From assembly GCA_018971065.1 (NCBI GenBank), contig JAGWVC010000008.1:1-59049 (forward strand): DNA of 59,049 nt, written 5' to 3'. Each line of letters starts with the position of its first letter. The first letter of the stretch is position 1. Under the pieces are notes generated by a model. That model saw nothing but the letters and a program-made list of their open reading frames with translations, was not told the origin of the DNA and searched no databases. The stretch comes from Sphingomonadales bacterium. Its GTDB lineage: Bacteria > Pseudomonadota > Alphaproteobacteria > Sphingomonadales > Sphingomonadaceae. The translations under genes and the position numbers were made by a program. Of the stretch, positions 27,190 to 35,537 are shown one piece after another.

Positions 27190-27492
27190 ATGCAGATGAG
27201 CGAAGGTGAAGTGACGATTTCGCGCCATGAGGCCGGGAACAGTGGCGAATATCACGCGCATGTGCCGGGTAGCGACGTGATCGGGCGGCTGACCTGGGTG
27301 ACGCGCGATGGCGCGCGCGATGCCAAGCATACGCTGGTGCCGACCGAGATCGGCGGGCGCGGCGTGGCGGGCGTGCTGGTGCAGGCGCTGATCGCCGATG
27401 CGCGGGCGCAGGGGTTCAAGGTGATTCCGACCTGTTCCTATGTGGCGGCGCAGTTCAAGCGGCACGCGGACTGGGCGGACCTGCTGGCGTGA
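27190..27492 (+). CDS. GNAT-like N-acetyltransferase (YjdJ/Acetyltransf_14 type)
   Basis: 100 aa, ATG at 27190 (a second ATG at 27196 is possible). The compact single-domain protein contains the acetyl-CoA loop GGRGVAGVLVQALI, preceded by HTLVPTEI and followed by GFKVIPTCSYVAAQF. This is the signature of the small YjdJ-type GNATs, which acetylate unknown small molecules or proteins. Divergent from the aldolase-permease pair, 47 bp away. Confidence 0.85.
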   Translation: MQMSEGEVTISRHEAGNSGEYHAHVPGSDVIGRLTWVTRDGARDAKHTLVPTEIGGRGVAGVLVQALIADARAQGFKVIPTCSYVAAQFKRHADWADLLA

Positions 27493-27567
27493 GTTTCGCG
27501 GGGGTCCGCTAAGCGGGTGTTTGCAAATTGTGGTTAGGCAGAGACAACTCTTGAAACGGATTCCTGC

Positions 27568-28566
27568 ATGAAAGTTCTGGTTACCGGCGCGGCCGGCTTT
27601 ATCGGCTACAGCCTGTCGACGCATCTGCTGGCGCGCGGGGACAGCGTGGTCGGGGTCGATTGCGTCAACGACTACTACGACGTGAGCCTGAAGGAGGCGC
27701 GGCTGGCGCGGCTGGCGGCGCAGGGCGGCGAACGGTTCGAGATCGTGCGGCAGGACTTTGCCGACTATCCGGCGCTGGTGGCGGCGCTGGAGGGCAAGGC
27801 GTTCGACCGCATCGTGCATCTGGGGGCGCAAGCGGGGGTGCGTTATTCGATCACCAACCCCCACGCCTACCTGCATGCCAACCTGGCCGGGCACCTGAAC
27901 CTGCTGGAAGTGGCCCGGCACCGGCAGGTGGAGCACATGGTCTATGCCAGTTCGTCATCGGTCTATGGCGGCAACACCAAGCTGCCGTTCGCGGTGGAGG
28001 ACCGGGTGGACCAGCCGATCAGCCTTTATGCGGCCACCAAGAAGGCCGACGAGCTGATGAGCGAGACATACGCGCATCTTTATCGGCTGCCGTTGACGGG
28101 GCTGCGGTTCTTCACCGTCTATGGCCCGTGGGGTCGGCCGGACATGATGATGTGGCTGTTCACCAGGGCGATCCTGGCCGGGGAGCCGATCCAGGTGTTC
28201 AACCGCGGCGACATGTATCGGGACTTCACCTACATTGCCGACATCATCGCCGGAGTGACCGCGAGCCTGGACAACCCGCCGCCCGACGACGGCGCGGTGA
28301 AGGCGGGCGGATCGACCAAGCCGCACCGGTTGTACAACATCGGCAACCATCGCAGCGAACACCTGATGAAGGTGGTGGATATCCTCGAAGCCGAGTGCGG
28401 GAAGAAGGCGATCATCGACTTCCAGCCGATGCAGGCGGGGGACGTGCGGCAGTCGTTCGCGGACATCGACGCGATTTCGCGCGACCTGGGCTATGCCCCG
28501 ACGACGAGCATCGACGTCGGGGTGCCGAACTTCGTGCGGTGGTATCGGGATTATCACGGCGGCTGA
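27568..28566 (+). CDS. UDP-glucuronate 4-epimerase-like NAD-dependent epimerase
   Basis: 332 aa, full length. The NAD motif TGAAGFIG is at residues 7-14. The catalytic triad is SSSSVYGG and YAATKK (Tyr-x-x-x-Lys, about Y152-K156). The HLGAQAGVRYSI and DMYRDFTYIADI segments are characteristic of the UDP-glucuronate 4-epimerase group, which makes UDP-galacturonate for capsules, lipopolysaccharide and exopolysaccharide. It lies just upstream of the tail-fibre/GH16 cassette, a context that suggests polysaccharide metabolism. It may also supply the operon at 691-8049, which is inference. Confidence 0.88.
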   Translation: MKVLVTGAAGFIGYSLSTHLLARGDSVVGVDCVNDYYDVSLKEARLARLAAQGGERFEIVRQDFADYPALVAALEGKAFDRIVHLGAQAGVRYSITNPHAYLHANLAGHLNLLEVARHRQVEHMVYASSSSVYGGNTKLPFAVEDRVDQPISLYAATKKADELMSETYAHLYRLPLTGLRFFTVYGPWGRPDMMMWLFTRAILAGEPIQVFNRGDMYRDFTYIADIIAGVTASLDNPPPDDGAVKAGGSTKPHRLYNIGNHRSEHLMKVVDILEAECGKKAIIDFQPMQAGDVRQSFADIDAISRDLGYAPTTSIDVGVPNFVRWYRDYHGG

Positions 28567-28594
28567 ACCCGACGCACCGAATGAGTTATTGATC

Positions 28595-28623
28595 TTGACA
28601 TAAAGAACCCAATTGGTTATATG
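28595..28623 (+). promoter_or_regulatory. Strong sigma70-type promoter of the tail-fibre/GH16 cassette
   Basis: TTGACA at 28595-28600, a 17-bp spacer and TATATG at 28618-28623, the best promoter match in the window. It leaves a leader of about 155 nt before the first start codon. The leader has a GCGCCGC/GCGGCGT hairpin near 28696-28716. Confidence 0.7.
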
Positions 28624-28788
28624 AGCCTTCTGCCTGGCGGGTCGGGATTCGACCTGCGGCGGATTGCCCGATGACCGCTGATGGTTTTGACGCCTTTGCG
28701 CCGCGCTTGCGGCGTGACGGGGTGCGTGCATCCTGCGCGAAAGCCAGGCCACGGGCGCTTGCGGACATCCGAGCAAGGGGCCTGCTGC

Positions 28789-29142
28789 ATGACCACGACG
28801 TTTTCGTATTATCGGGGCGAGCCGGTGCTGCTCGACCTGGTCGTGACCGACCACGGGGGACACGATATTCCCGGACTGGCGCTGACCATGCGCTTGAAAC
28901 CGGCGCCGTATGGGGTGGCACCGTCGCGCGACACGGCCGCTGCAGCGACGTTCGACGTTGCCTATCATGCACCCGAGGCGAGCTTGCCGGGGTATTGGCG
29001 AGCACAACTGCCCGATGGCACCAGCGCCGGGCTGACGCCCGGGACTTATGTGACCGATGGGCAGTTGCGCGCGGGTGCGGCAGTGATGGCCGTGACCGAT
29101 CCGCTGTTCATCAGGATCAGCGAAAGCGTGACCCCGGCATGA
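28789..29142 (+). CDS. Small tail-associated-like protein, first gene of the cassette
   Basis: 117 aa from the ATG at 28789 (MTTTFSYYRGEPVLLDLVV), which has AGGGG eight bases upstream; the longer frame begins in the leader hairpin. The protein is predicted beta-rich, resembling the N-terminal attachment domains of phage tail fibres and baseplate proteins in which a short immunoglobulin-like sheet describes a range or slope. There is no signal peptide. Stop and next start overlap (ATGA). Family assignment is by overall look only. Confidence 0.5.
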   Translation: MTTTFSYYRGEPVLLDLVVTDHGGHDIPGLALTMRLKPAPYGVAPSRDTAAAATFDVAYHAPEASLPGYWRAQLPDGTSAGLTPGTYVTDGQLRAGAAVMAVTDPLFIRISESVTPA

Positions 29143-29705
29143 GCGCGCTGGTCCTGACCTGGCGGCGGCCCGACGCGACCGTGACACTGGCACCACGAGG
29201 CCCGTTGGCGGGGACGACGCTGACGGCAACGGCCGCGATCATCGGCCCGCCGGGTCCGTCCACCGTGGCAGCGGAAGCGGCACGCGATGCCGCGGTTGCG
29301 GCGCGGCTGGGCGCCGAGAGCGCCGCGAGTGCGGCGGCGGCTTCGGCGGCATTCGCGGCCGCGCTGGCCGCCACGGCGGGCGTGACGCCGCAAAATCTTC
29401 TGCCGGTGAATGCCGGCGGCCAGACGTTGCAGGTGAACCGGCGATACGCGATCAGCCCGAGCCTGGGCGACCTGGCCCCGGCACTGCCGCTGCTGGCGTC
29501 CACCGCGCGCGGTGACGTGATCGAAGTGCAGGATGTGGAGTTCGGTGCCTATTCCGCGAATGTCACCATCCATGCGTCCGGTTCAGACACGATCGTTTAC
29601 CAGGACCAGTCCGGCACGACGACAATGACGATCAACCTGAACGGCGTGTGCATCCGCTTTGCCCATGCCGGCACGTACTGGAGGGCGATCTATTATGGCA
29701 GCTAG
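29139..29705 (+). CDS. Tail-fibre-like protein with Ala-rich coiled coil
   Basis: 188 aa from the ATG at 29139 overlapping the previous stop. An N-terminal beta segment leads to a short collagen-like IIGPPGPS. A long Ala-rich coil (about 43-85, AAEAARDAAVAARLGAESAA) follows and then a beta-rich C-terminus ending in TYWRAIYYGS. Ala/Ser-rich coils after a Gly-Pro spacer are common shafts of phage tail fibres. No signal peptide is visible. The stop overlaps the start of the next gene by 11 bp, so the cassette is tightly coupled. Confidence 0.6.
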   Translation: MSALVLTWRRPDATVTLAPRGPLAGTTLTATAAIIGPPGPSTVAAEAARDAAVAARLGAESAASAAAASAAFAAALAATAGVTPQNLLPVNAGGQTLQVNRRYAISPSLGDLAPALPLLASTARGDVIEVQDVEFGAYSANVTIHASGSDTIVYQDQSGTTTMTINLNGVCIRFAHAGTYWRAIYYGS

Positions 29706-30783
29706 ATTGAACAAGCGGCCGGGGGTGGCGTTCGGCATGGCGCTGCTGGGCGCCAGCACGGTGACAATGGCACAGACGCCTCCGACCGCGGCGGCGCTGA
29801 CCGGATCGGAAGTCATTCCGTGCATCCAGGAGGGCAGCCAGCGCGGCTGCACCGCGCGGCAGGTGGCCGCAACGATCTTCGCCGGCGGGACCAGCGGCAC
29901 GCTGCCGGTGGCCAACGGCGGCACGGGCACATCGACCGCAACCGGCGCGGGAGCGGCGGTGCTGGCGAACAATCCGACACTTGTGGCGCCGACGCTGACG
30001 GCATCGACGGCCGCCGCCCCGAGCCTGACGCTGATGCCCGGAACCACGCCGGTTGCACCCGCCAATGGCAGCGTGTGGGCCACGACGCAGGGGCTTTATG
30101 CCCAGATCGGCGGATCGACCGTGATCATGGGGCCGAGCGCGGGGTTGCTGTCCACCGGGCGGATGCTCAAGGCGATACTGCCGACCAGCACCGTCTATGG
30201 CGGTGGCACGGCGACGTTTTCCGCCAATGCCTATACGCTGGCCAGGAACCAGCAGGCATGCCCCGCTGCGCTGTACAAGGGGCAAACCCTGGCGATGACG
30301 GCGGGATCGGGGAACACCGGTGCGGCCACGCTCAACTTCTGTGGACTGGGCGCCAAGGCGATCAAGCTGGTCAACAGCGCGGGCACGGTGCTGGCGTTGA
30401 CCGGGGGCGAGATCGTCGCCGGGCAACCGCTGGTGCTGACGTATGACGGCACGCAGTACCTGCTGCCCTGGGCCGGGTCGATCAACACGCTGGGCAGTGG
30501 CACCCTGACGGCGACCGCCGCCAACTTTGCCAACGGCGACCTGATCGCGGCGACCGGCACGTTGACGCTGACGCTGCCATGTTCGGCCACGCTTTCCCCG
30601 AACGGACGGCTGCATGTCATCGCCCCCGGGGGTGCGCTGACCATCCAGCGCGGCGGATCGTGTGCATCCGATGCTCTGGTCAGGAACGGCGCAAGCGGTA
30701 CAAGCCAGGTGCTGGCGCAGGGCACCGGAACGCAGGTGGTCGTGACCAACGGCAGCGGCACTTTCTATTTGAGCGGAACATGA
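29695..30783 (+). CDS. Secreted tail-fibre-repeat protein (GGTGTST type)
   Basis: 362 aa from the ATG at 29695, which overlaps the end of the coil gene. A signal peptide (MAARLNKRPGVAFGMALLGA, then STVTMAQ, cleavage after MAQ or nearby) precedes the segment LPVANGGTGTSTATGAGA, the classic tail-fibre repeat motif of dsDNA phages. The rest is Gly/Thr/Ala-rich beta structure with pairs of Cys (CIQEGSQRGC, CGLGAK). The combination of an export signal with a phage-fibre repeat is unusual and suggests a secreted filament or adhesin. The end overlaps the GH16-like gene (ATGA). Confidence 0.6.
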   Translation: MAARLNKRPGVAFGMALLGASTVTMAQTPPTAAALTGSEVIPCIQEGSQRGCTARQVAATIFAGGTSGTLPVANGGTGTSTATGAGAAVLANNPTLVAPTLTASTAAAPSLTLMPGTTPVAPANGSVWATTQGLYAQIGGSTVIMGPSAGLLSTGRMLKAILPTSTVYGGGTATFSANAYTLARNQQACPAALYKGQTLAMTAGSGNTGAATLNFCGLGAKAIKLVNSAGTVLALTGGEIVAGQPLVLTYDGTQYLLPWAGSINTLGSGTLTATAANFANGDLIAATGTLTLTLPCSATLSPNGRLHVIAPGGALTIQRGGSCASDALVRNGASGTSQVLAQGTGTQVVVTNGSGTFYLSGT

Positions 30784-31766
30784 CGATGCTGACCCGGATT
30801 CGCTTTTTCGTCGCGGCGATGGCGGTGCTTGCCACCCCGGCGTGCGCCAAGCCCCGCACTTTCGGCGGATCGCCCATCCCGGCGCAGGCTGCGGCCAAGG
30901 GGTTCCTGACCAAGACGTTCGAGACGGCCGCGTTCGGCGCCGCCACGGTGGACACCGGCGCGACCAACGCCAGCGGCTATCAGTGGTATCTGGCCAAATC
31001 GCCGGGCGTGCCGTCCAGCAGCAGCATGACCTGGGCGCAGGCCCACGGCTCCTTCGGCAGCGATGGTTCGATCACGGTCAACGACACCTCGAACGGCTCG
31101 ATGATCTCGGGCAATGCCACGCCCGGCGTCGGCCCCGGCTATGTCGGCACCGCGTTCGGCGGCGGCGGCTATTTCGAGGCCGAGGTGAGCTTCTGCCAGC
31201 GTTGCGTCGATACCGGCAGCGGCGGATGGCCGAGCTGGTGGATGATGAGCGCCGAACACTGGTGGCAGTGGGGCGCGATGACGTGGCCCGGGCAGGGCAG
31301 CAGCTATGAGCACTTCGGCGAGATCGACGTGTTCGAGGCGCTGCGCCCGCGCATCGAGGCCAATCACTATGCCGCCTCGCTGCACGACTGGTACGGGCAG
31401 TGGAATGTGACCTGCCCCGGCCGGCTGTGCGCGGTGGATACGCCGTACAGCGCCAACACCGTCATCGCGCCGGTCGGCACCGATTGGTCGCTGTTTCACC
31501 GGATCGGGATGCGCTGGGTCATGGCGACGGCCGGGACACCCGGCGAAATCACATTCTGGCTGGACGATGTGCCGGTGGGCACCGCGTTCACCTGGTCGAA
31601 GTGCCCGCCCTCGGGCTGGTCGCCGCCGCCGGCCGATCCGTACAAGTTCTGCATTTTCGACCAGCAGCACATGCTGCTGCTGTTCGGCGCCGGGGGCAGC
31701 ACCCCCATCACCGTGCGCCGCGTCACCGTCTGGCAGACCGACGCCAGCGCCAATGTCCACAATTGA
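30780..31766 (+). CDS. Secreted GH16-like glycanase
   Basis: 328 aa; ATG at 30780 overlaps the previous stop (a second ATG at 30786 is possible). The signal peptide ends in TPACA. The catalytic EIDVFE box (Glu-x-Asp-x-x-Glu) in EHFGEIDVFEALRPRIEANHY is diagnostic of GH16 beta-glucanases. The following HYAASLHDWYGQWN and FHRIGMRWVMAT/ITFWLDDVPVG match the concanavalin-like fold in which a small domain holds the glycan. Such enzymes cut beta-1,3/1,4-glucans, agarose, carrageenan or sulfated glycans; the target here may be exopolysaccharide. It sits with tail-fibre-like genes, suggesting a depolymerase role. Best-supported gene of the cassette. Confidence 0.75.
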   Translation: MTMLTRIRFFVAAMAVLATPACAKPRTFGGSPIPAQAAAKGFLTKTFETAAFGAATVDTGATNASGYQWYLAKSPGVPSSSSMTWAQAHGSFGSDGSITVNDTSNGSMISGNATPGVGPGYVGTAFGGGGYFEAEVSFCQRCVDTGSGGWPSWWMMSAEHWWQWGAMTWPGQGSSYEHFGEIDVFEALRPRIEANHYAASLHDWYGQWNVTCPGRLCAVDTPYSANTVIAPVGTDWSLFHRIGMRWVMATAGTPGEITFWLDDVPVGTAFTWSKCPPSGWSPPPADPYKFCIFDQQHMLLLFGAGGSTPITVRRVTVWQTDASANVHN

Positions 31767-31777
31767 GGAGACTACCC

Positions 31778-32254
31778 ATGTTCCGCAAGATTTTTGCCGC
31801 CGCCGCGCTGGCACTGCTCCCCGCCATGCCGGCGTTCGCCGCCGCCTATGTCAGCCCGGCGGTGGTCCTGACCAACGCCAGCGGCACGACGCTGCAGAAC
31901 GTCTATACGGTGCCGTCGGGCAGCAACGGGTTCAGGCTGACCGGCATTTTCTGCACGAACAATGGCGCGGCGAACGAAGCATTCATCGTTGGCCTGACCA
32001 GCGGCAGCACCAACTCGGCGATCTTCGTGACCAATGCCGCCGTCAATAACATCACGACGGGCACCGGAATCACCAACATCATGCAAACCGCCGTTTACGG
32101 AACCAACCCTACCGTGACGACCGGCTTGCCGGTCGATGAAAGCGGCAACAGTTACTATCCCGTCAGCGCAGGCGACACGATCACGCTGACGATGACCGGC
32201 GCGGTGGACAGCGGCAAGACCATAGCGTGCCGGTTCACGGGCGCGGTCATGTAA
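31778..32254 (+). CDS. Secreted beta-rich protein with tail-associated VPSG domain
   Basis: 158 aa, ATG at 31778 preceded by TTGAGGAG. Signal peptide [21 protein letters not shown]. The mature protein ([13 protein letters not shown] then [11 protein letters not shown] and [12 protein letters not shown]) follows the pattern of a phage tail-associated beta domain that begins with a VPSG or VPAG loop and a CNNG motif. Two cysteines may pair. It is the last gene of the cassette, and nothing downstream before dcd looks like a terminator. Unknown precise function. Confidence 0.6.
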   Translation: MFRKIFAAAALALLPAMPAFAAAYVSPAVVLTNASGTTLQNVYTVPSGSNGFRLTGIFCTNNGAANEAFIVGLTSGSTNSAIFVTNAAVNNITTGTGITNIMQTAVYGTNPTVTTGLPVDESGNSYYPVSAGDTITLTMTGAVDSGKTIACRFTGAVM

Positions 32255-32315
32255 CCTCGCGCCCGTTGCCGGCAAGAGACTTGCCCGGCCCGCCGGCTTC
32301 GGCCAAGACGCCGGG

Positions 32316-32870
32316 ATGGCGATATTGAGCGACAAGTGGATTCGGGAGAAGGCGCTGAACGAGGGCATGATCGAGCCCTTCGTGGAAGCGCAGAAGCGCG
32401 GCGGGTGCATATCCTACGGGCTTTCGTCGTATGGCTATGACGCGCGGGTGGCCGACGAGTTCAAGATTTTCACCAATGTCGATTCGGCGGTGGTGGACCC
32501 GAAGAACTTCGATGGGGCCAGCTTGGTCGATCGCAAGACCGATTGCTGCGTGATTCCGCCGAACAGCTTCGCGTTGGCGCGGACCGTGGAATATTTCCGG
32601 GTGCCGCGCGACGTGCTGGTGATCTGCCTGGGCAAGAGCACCTATGCAAGGTGCGGGATCATCGTCAACGTGACGCCGCTGGAGCCGGGCTGGGAGGGGC
32701 ACGTGACGCTGGAGTTTTCGAACACCACGCCGCTGCCCGCGAAGATCTATGCCAACGAGGGCGCGTGCCAGTTCCTGTTTCTGCAGGGCAACGAGCCGTG
32801 CGAGACCAGCTATGCCGACCGGGCGGGCAAGTACATGGGGCAGCGCGGGGTGACTTTGCCCCGGCTTTAG
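32316..32870 (+). CDS. dcd: dCTP deaminase
   Basis: 184 aa, full length. Converts dCTP to dUTP and ammonia, feeding dTMP synthesis. Conserved segments: [13 protein letters not shown] at the start, [46 protein letters not shown] with the catalytic Glu in the GHVTLE region, and [14 protein letters not shown] at the C-terminus. The stop codon lies inside the first terminal repeat of a dispersed element that begins at 32862. Confidence 0.95.
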   Translation: MAILSDKWIREKALNEGMIEPFVEAQKRGGCISYGLSSYGYDARVADEFKIFTNVDSAVVDPKNFDGASLVDRKTDCCVIPPNSFALARTVEYFRVPRDVLVICLGKSTYARCGIIVNVTPLEPGWEGHVTLEFSNTTPLPAKIYANEGACQFLFLQGNEPCETSYADRAGKYMGQRGVTLPRL

Positions 32871-33002
32871 GGATTTGGCTGATGCCGGGCTGCGAACGGT
32901 CGCCGCTCGCGCTTCCGGTGCTCACGGCCATCAAGGCCGCTGCGCTCCGGGTCACTCACAGCAACCATTCTCGCTCCGGCCTGAGCCAAATCCCTAAAGC
33001 CG
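32862..33002 (+). repeat. Dispersed inverted-repeat element, copy 1
   Basis: A 141-bp element with perfect 19-bp terminal inverted repeats (CGGCTTTAGGGATTTGGCT at 32862-32880 and its complement at 32984-33002), extended by an imperfect GCCGG arm. The left arm contains the dcd stop codon. The interior shares GGGCTGCGAACGG, CTTCCGGTGCTCACGGCC and AAGGCCGCT blocks with the copies at 36816 and 46258. Confidence 0.8.
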
Positions 33003-33087
33003 CATAAGAGCATCGCAGACGCGGTTTGACCTGAGCGGCAGCGCGTGCTGAAGCCTGCGGCAAATTCCATTGCCGAGGAGCGCTGCG

Positions 33088-34887
33088 ATGTCCGGCCAGA
33101 CCATGTACGAACGCCTGCTTGACCTGATCCAGGCCGAGGGCATCAACACGCTGTTCGGAATTCCCGATCCCAGCTTCTTCGGCATGTTCATCGAGGCCGA
33201 GAAGCGCGGCATGGAGATCGTCTCGCCGCACCACGAGGGCGCGGCGGCGCTGATGGCGGACGGCTATTTCCGCATGACCGGCAAGCCGGCGGTGCTGTGC
33301 GTGAACAAGGGGCCGGGCGTGGGCAACATTGCCGCCGGCGCCAACTTCCTGCGCAAGGAGAATGTGCCGGCGGTGTTCATCATGGCGCAGCGGCAGCGGT
33401 TCTATGAGCAGCGCGTGCGGCGCGGCAAGATGCAGTACATGAGCCAGCCGCCGCTGTTCCAGGCGGCGATGAAGTACACCGGGGTGATCGAATATCCCGA
33501 GCAGACCGACGAGATCTTCCACGAGGCGTTCCGGCAGTGCGCGACGGGCGTGCCGGGGCCGAGCTATGTGGAACTGCCGCTGGGGGTGATGCAGGCGAAG
33601 TTCGACAAGCCGGTGCTGCCGCCGCATCGCTATCGGCTGGTGCGGCAGCGGGCGGACGACCTTTCGGTGCGCGAGGCGGTGGCGCTGCTGGCGGGCGCGA
33701 AGGCACCGGTGCTGCTGCTGGGCCAGGGCGTGTTCGTGAGCCGCCAGCACGAGGCGGCGCGGGTTCTGGCCGAGACGCTGGCGTGCCCGATCCTGGTTTC
33801 GAACGCGGTGGAAGCGGTGTTACCGGGGATGGAGGATCGCACCCATGCCTATTCGTCAGCCGCGGGGACCGAGATTGCCGGCGGCGCCGATGTGGTGCTG
33901 GCGATCGGCACCGAGCTGGGCGAGGCGCTGAACTATGGGCGCGGCCATGCCTGGAAGGCCGGGGATGCGGCGCGCAAGTGGATCTATGTGGAGCGCGACG
34001 GCACCGCGATCGGCGTGAACCGGCCGATCGACGTGCCGCTGGTGGGCGATCTGCGCGACGTGATTCCGCAGTTGAACGAGGCGCTGGCGGGCGTGTCGCG
34101 GACATTGCCGGCGGCGGACATCGCGCGCTGGAAAGGCATTCGTGATGGCGTGAAGCAGGAACTGACCGACCGGGTGCCGACCGCGAACAGCCCGGTGCAT
34201 ACCGGACGACTGGCGATCGAGGCGACGAAGCATCTGCCCGAGGACACCATTCTGGTGCGCGACGGCGGGGCTTCGAGCATGTGGTTCTCGGCGCTGTTGC
34301 AGTGGACGCCGCGCGACGCGATGTGGTCGTCCAACTGGGGCGCGATCGGCAACGGGCTGCCGATGGCGGTGGGCGCGCAGCTTGGCGCCGACAAGGGCCG
34401 GCGCGTGGCGCTGCTGACCGGCGATTCGGCGTTCCTGTTCCACATCACCGAGCTGGAAACCGCCGTCCGCAAGAACCTGCCGCTGATCTGCATCGTCGCG
34501 GTGGACCATGCCTGGGGGATTGAGGCGGCAAGCTACAAGGCGAACTTCGGTGACAACACGCCGACGCCGGAAGCGCGCTGGGGCGACGGCGTGCGGCTGG
34601 ACCTGACCGCGCAGAGCCTGGGCGCGCATGGCGAGTATGTGACCAGCGTAGACCAGATCGGCCCGGCGATGGAGCGGGCGCTGGCTTCGGGCAAGCCGGC
34701 GGTGATCCACTGCGAGGTGGACAAGGCCGGGAACAGCACGTTCGCGGGGATTCCTGGCTTCCTGGAATTCCGCAACTGGTTCGGCGAGGAAGGCGACTTC
34801 CTGGGCGTGCCGGGATCGGTGCCGGCCCCGGTGGCTGCGGCCGCAAGTGGCGCGGGTGGATCGACCGAGAACAGCAGCGGGTATTGA
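33088..34887 (+). CDS. Thiamine-diphosphate-dependent enzyme (acetolactate synthase-like)
   Basis: 599 aa from the ATG at 33088 (GAGGAG seven bases upstream). Three-domain ThDP fold. The N-terminal PYR domain includes the catalytic Glu in SPHHEGAAALMADGY. A central domain is followed by the PP domain with TGDSAFLFHITELETA (about 435-450), where GDS replaces the common GDG as in oxalyl-CoA decarboxylase-like enzymes. The second metal-ligand motif reads IVAVDHAWG, with Val where the family usually has Asn. Residues after 580 are a Gly/Ser-rich tail. It could be a decarboxylase, lyase or carboligase; the substrate is unknown. Flanked by a dispersed repeat upstream and a convergent globin. Confidence 0.75.
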   Translation: MSGQTMYERLLDLIQAEGINTLFGIPDPSFFGMFIEAEKRGMEIVSPHHEGAAALMADGYFRMTGKPAVLCVNKGPGVGNIAAGANFLRKENVPAVFIMAQRQRFYEQRVRRGKMQYMSQPPLFQAAMKYTGVIEYPEQTDEIFHEAFRQCATGVPGPSYVELPLGVMQAKFDKPVLPPHRYRLVRQRADDLSVREAVALLAGAKAPVLLLGQGVFVSRQHEAARVLAETLACPILVSNAVEAVLPGMEDRTHAYSSAAGTEIAGGADVVLAIGTELGEALNYGRGHAWKAGDAARKWIYVERDGTAIGVNRPIDVPLVGDLRDVIPQLNEALAGVSRTLPAADIARWKGIRDGVKQELTDRVPTANSPVHTGRLAIEATKHLPEDTILVRDGGASSMWFSALLQWTPRDAMWSSNWGAIGNGLPMAVGAQLGADKGRRVALLTGDSAFLFHITELETAVRKNLPLICIVAVDHAWGIEAASYKANFGDNTPTPEARWGDGVRLDLTAQSLGAHGEYVTSVDQIGPAMERALASGKPAVIHCEVDKAGNSTFAGIPGFLEFRNWFGEEGDFLGVPGSVPAPVAAAASGAGGSTENSSGY

Positions 34888-34896
34888 GCGGGGCGC

Positions 34897-34919
34897 GGCC
34901 CGGCGGGTGACGCCGGGCC
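34897..34919. terminator. Bidirectional terminator between ThDP enzyme and globin
   Basis: GGCCCGGCG, a 5-nt loop and CGCCGGGCC form a perfect 9-bp stem between two convergent genes. Confidence 0.7.
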
Positions 34920-34929
34920 GGTTTCCGAA

Positions 34930-35379
34930 TCAGGCCGCGCTGGCCGCTTCGTAGGCCTCGATTTCGGCGGCGATGAGGATGTCGGCCAGCATCCAGTAGG
35001 CTTCGCCCCAGGCGGCGAGGACTTCGTCAGTGGCGATGTCCTCCCCCAGCACGTCGCGGATGGCGGGAAGCAGGGCTTCGGCGACAAGCGGGTAGTGTTC
35101 GGCCCGAACGCCGGTTTCGACATGGCGGGCGACCATGCGCTGGACGGCGGCGCTGAGGTTGCCGAGCTTGTCGATGTTTTTTGCATAAGCGAGGATGGCG
35201 GCGGCGAGGCGTTTGGGCTGTTCGCCACTTTCCTGCGCGGCGCGATCGAACATCGCGGCGACTTCGGCGTTCCGGAACAGGCGGGCGTACATGGCGGTGG
35301 TGATGGCGAGACCGTGCTGTTCAAGCGCGGGGGCGGTGGCCTTGACGATGGCGACGGCGTGAGGGGAGGCAGTACGCAT
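34930..35379 (-). CDS. Vitreoscilla-type single-domain bacterial haemoglobin
   Basis: 149 aa from the ATG at 35379, preceded by AAGGAACCCCG. The C-terminal half (VETGVRAEHYPLVAEALLPAI and DEVLAAWGEAYWMLADI) closely follows Vitreoscilla haemoglobin, including the proximal-His helix VARHVETGV. No FAD/NAD domain follows, so it needs a separate reductase. Such globins bind oxygen and nitric oxide and support respiration or NO detoxification. It lies convergent to the ThDP enzyme, in a metabolic cassette. Confidence 0.85.
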   Translation of the reverse strand: MRTASPHAVAIVKATAPALEQHGLAITTAMYARLFRNAEVAAMFDRAAQESGEQPKRLAAAILAYAKNIDKLGNLSAAVQRMVARHVETGVRAEHYPLVAEALLPAIRDVLGEDIATDEVLAAWGEAYWMLADILIAAEIEAYEAASAA

Positions 35380-35408
35380 CGGGGTTCCTTTATCATGAAT
35401 ATATTTTG

Positions 35409-35437
35409 CATCTATTGCGTGTAGTGCAATCTGGCAA
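35409..35437 (-). promoter_or_regulatory. Candidate promoter of the globin gene
   Basis: On the minus strand TTGCCA (35432-35437), a 17-bp spacer and TAGATG (35409-35414), about 30 bp upstream of the globin start. An AT-rich imperfect palindrome lies between -10 and the start at 35393-35412. Confidence 0.35.
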
Positions 35438-35537
35438 GCGAAGATGTGTCGCCGCCCCCGCGATGGCTGTGGCGGCGCCTTGACCGTCGGCCCCGGCCAC
35501 GCTGAATTTGCCGCCAGACACATGGGAGAGGTGCGCA

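Noticed and set aside
35393..35412. Possible NsrR/Rrf2 operator upstream of the globin
   Set aside because: The ATG/CAT half-sites with an AT-rich centre suggest one, but arm pairing is poor (only alternate positions match), so I do not call it.
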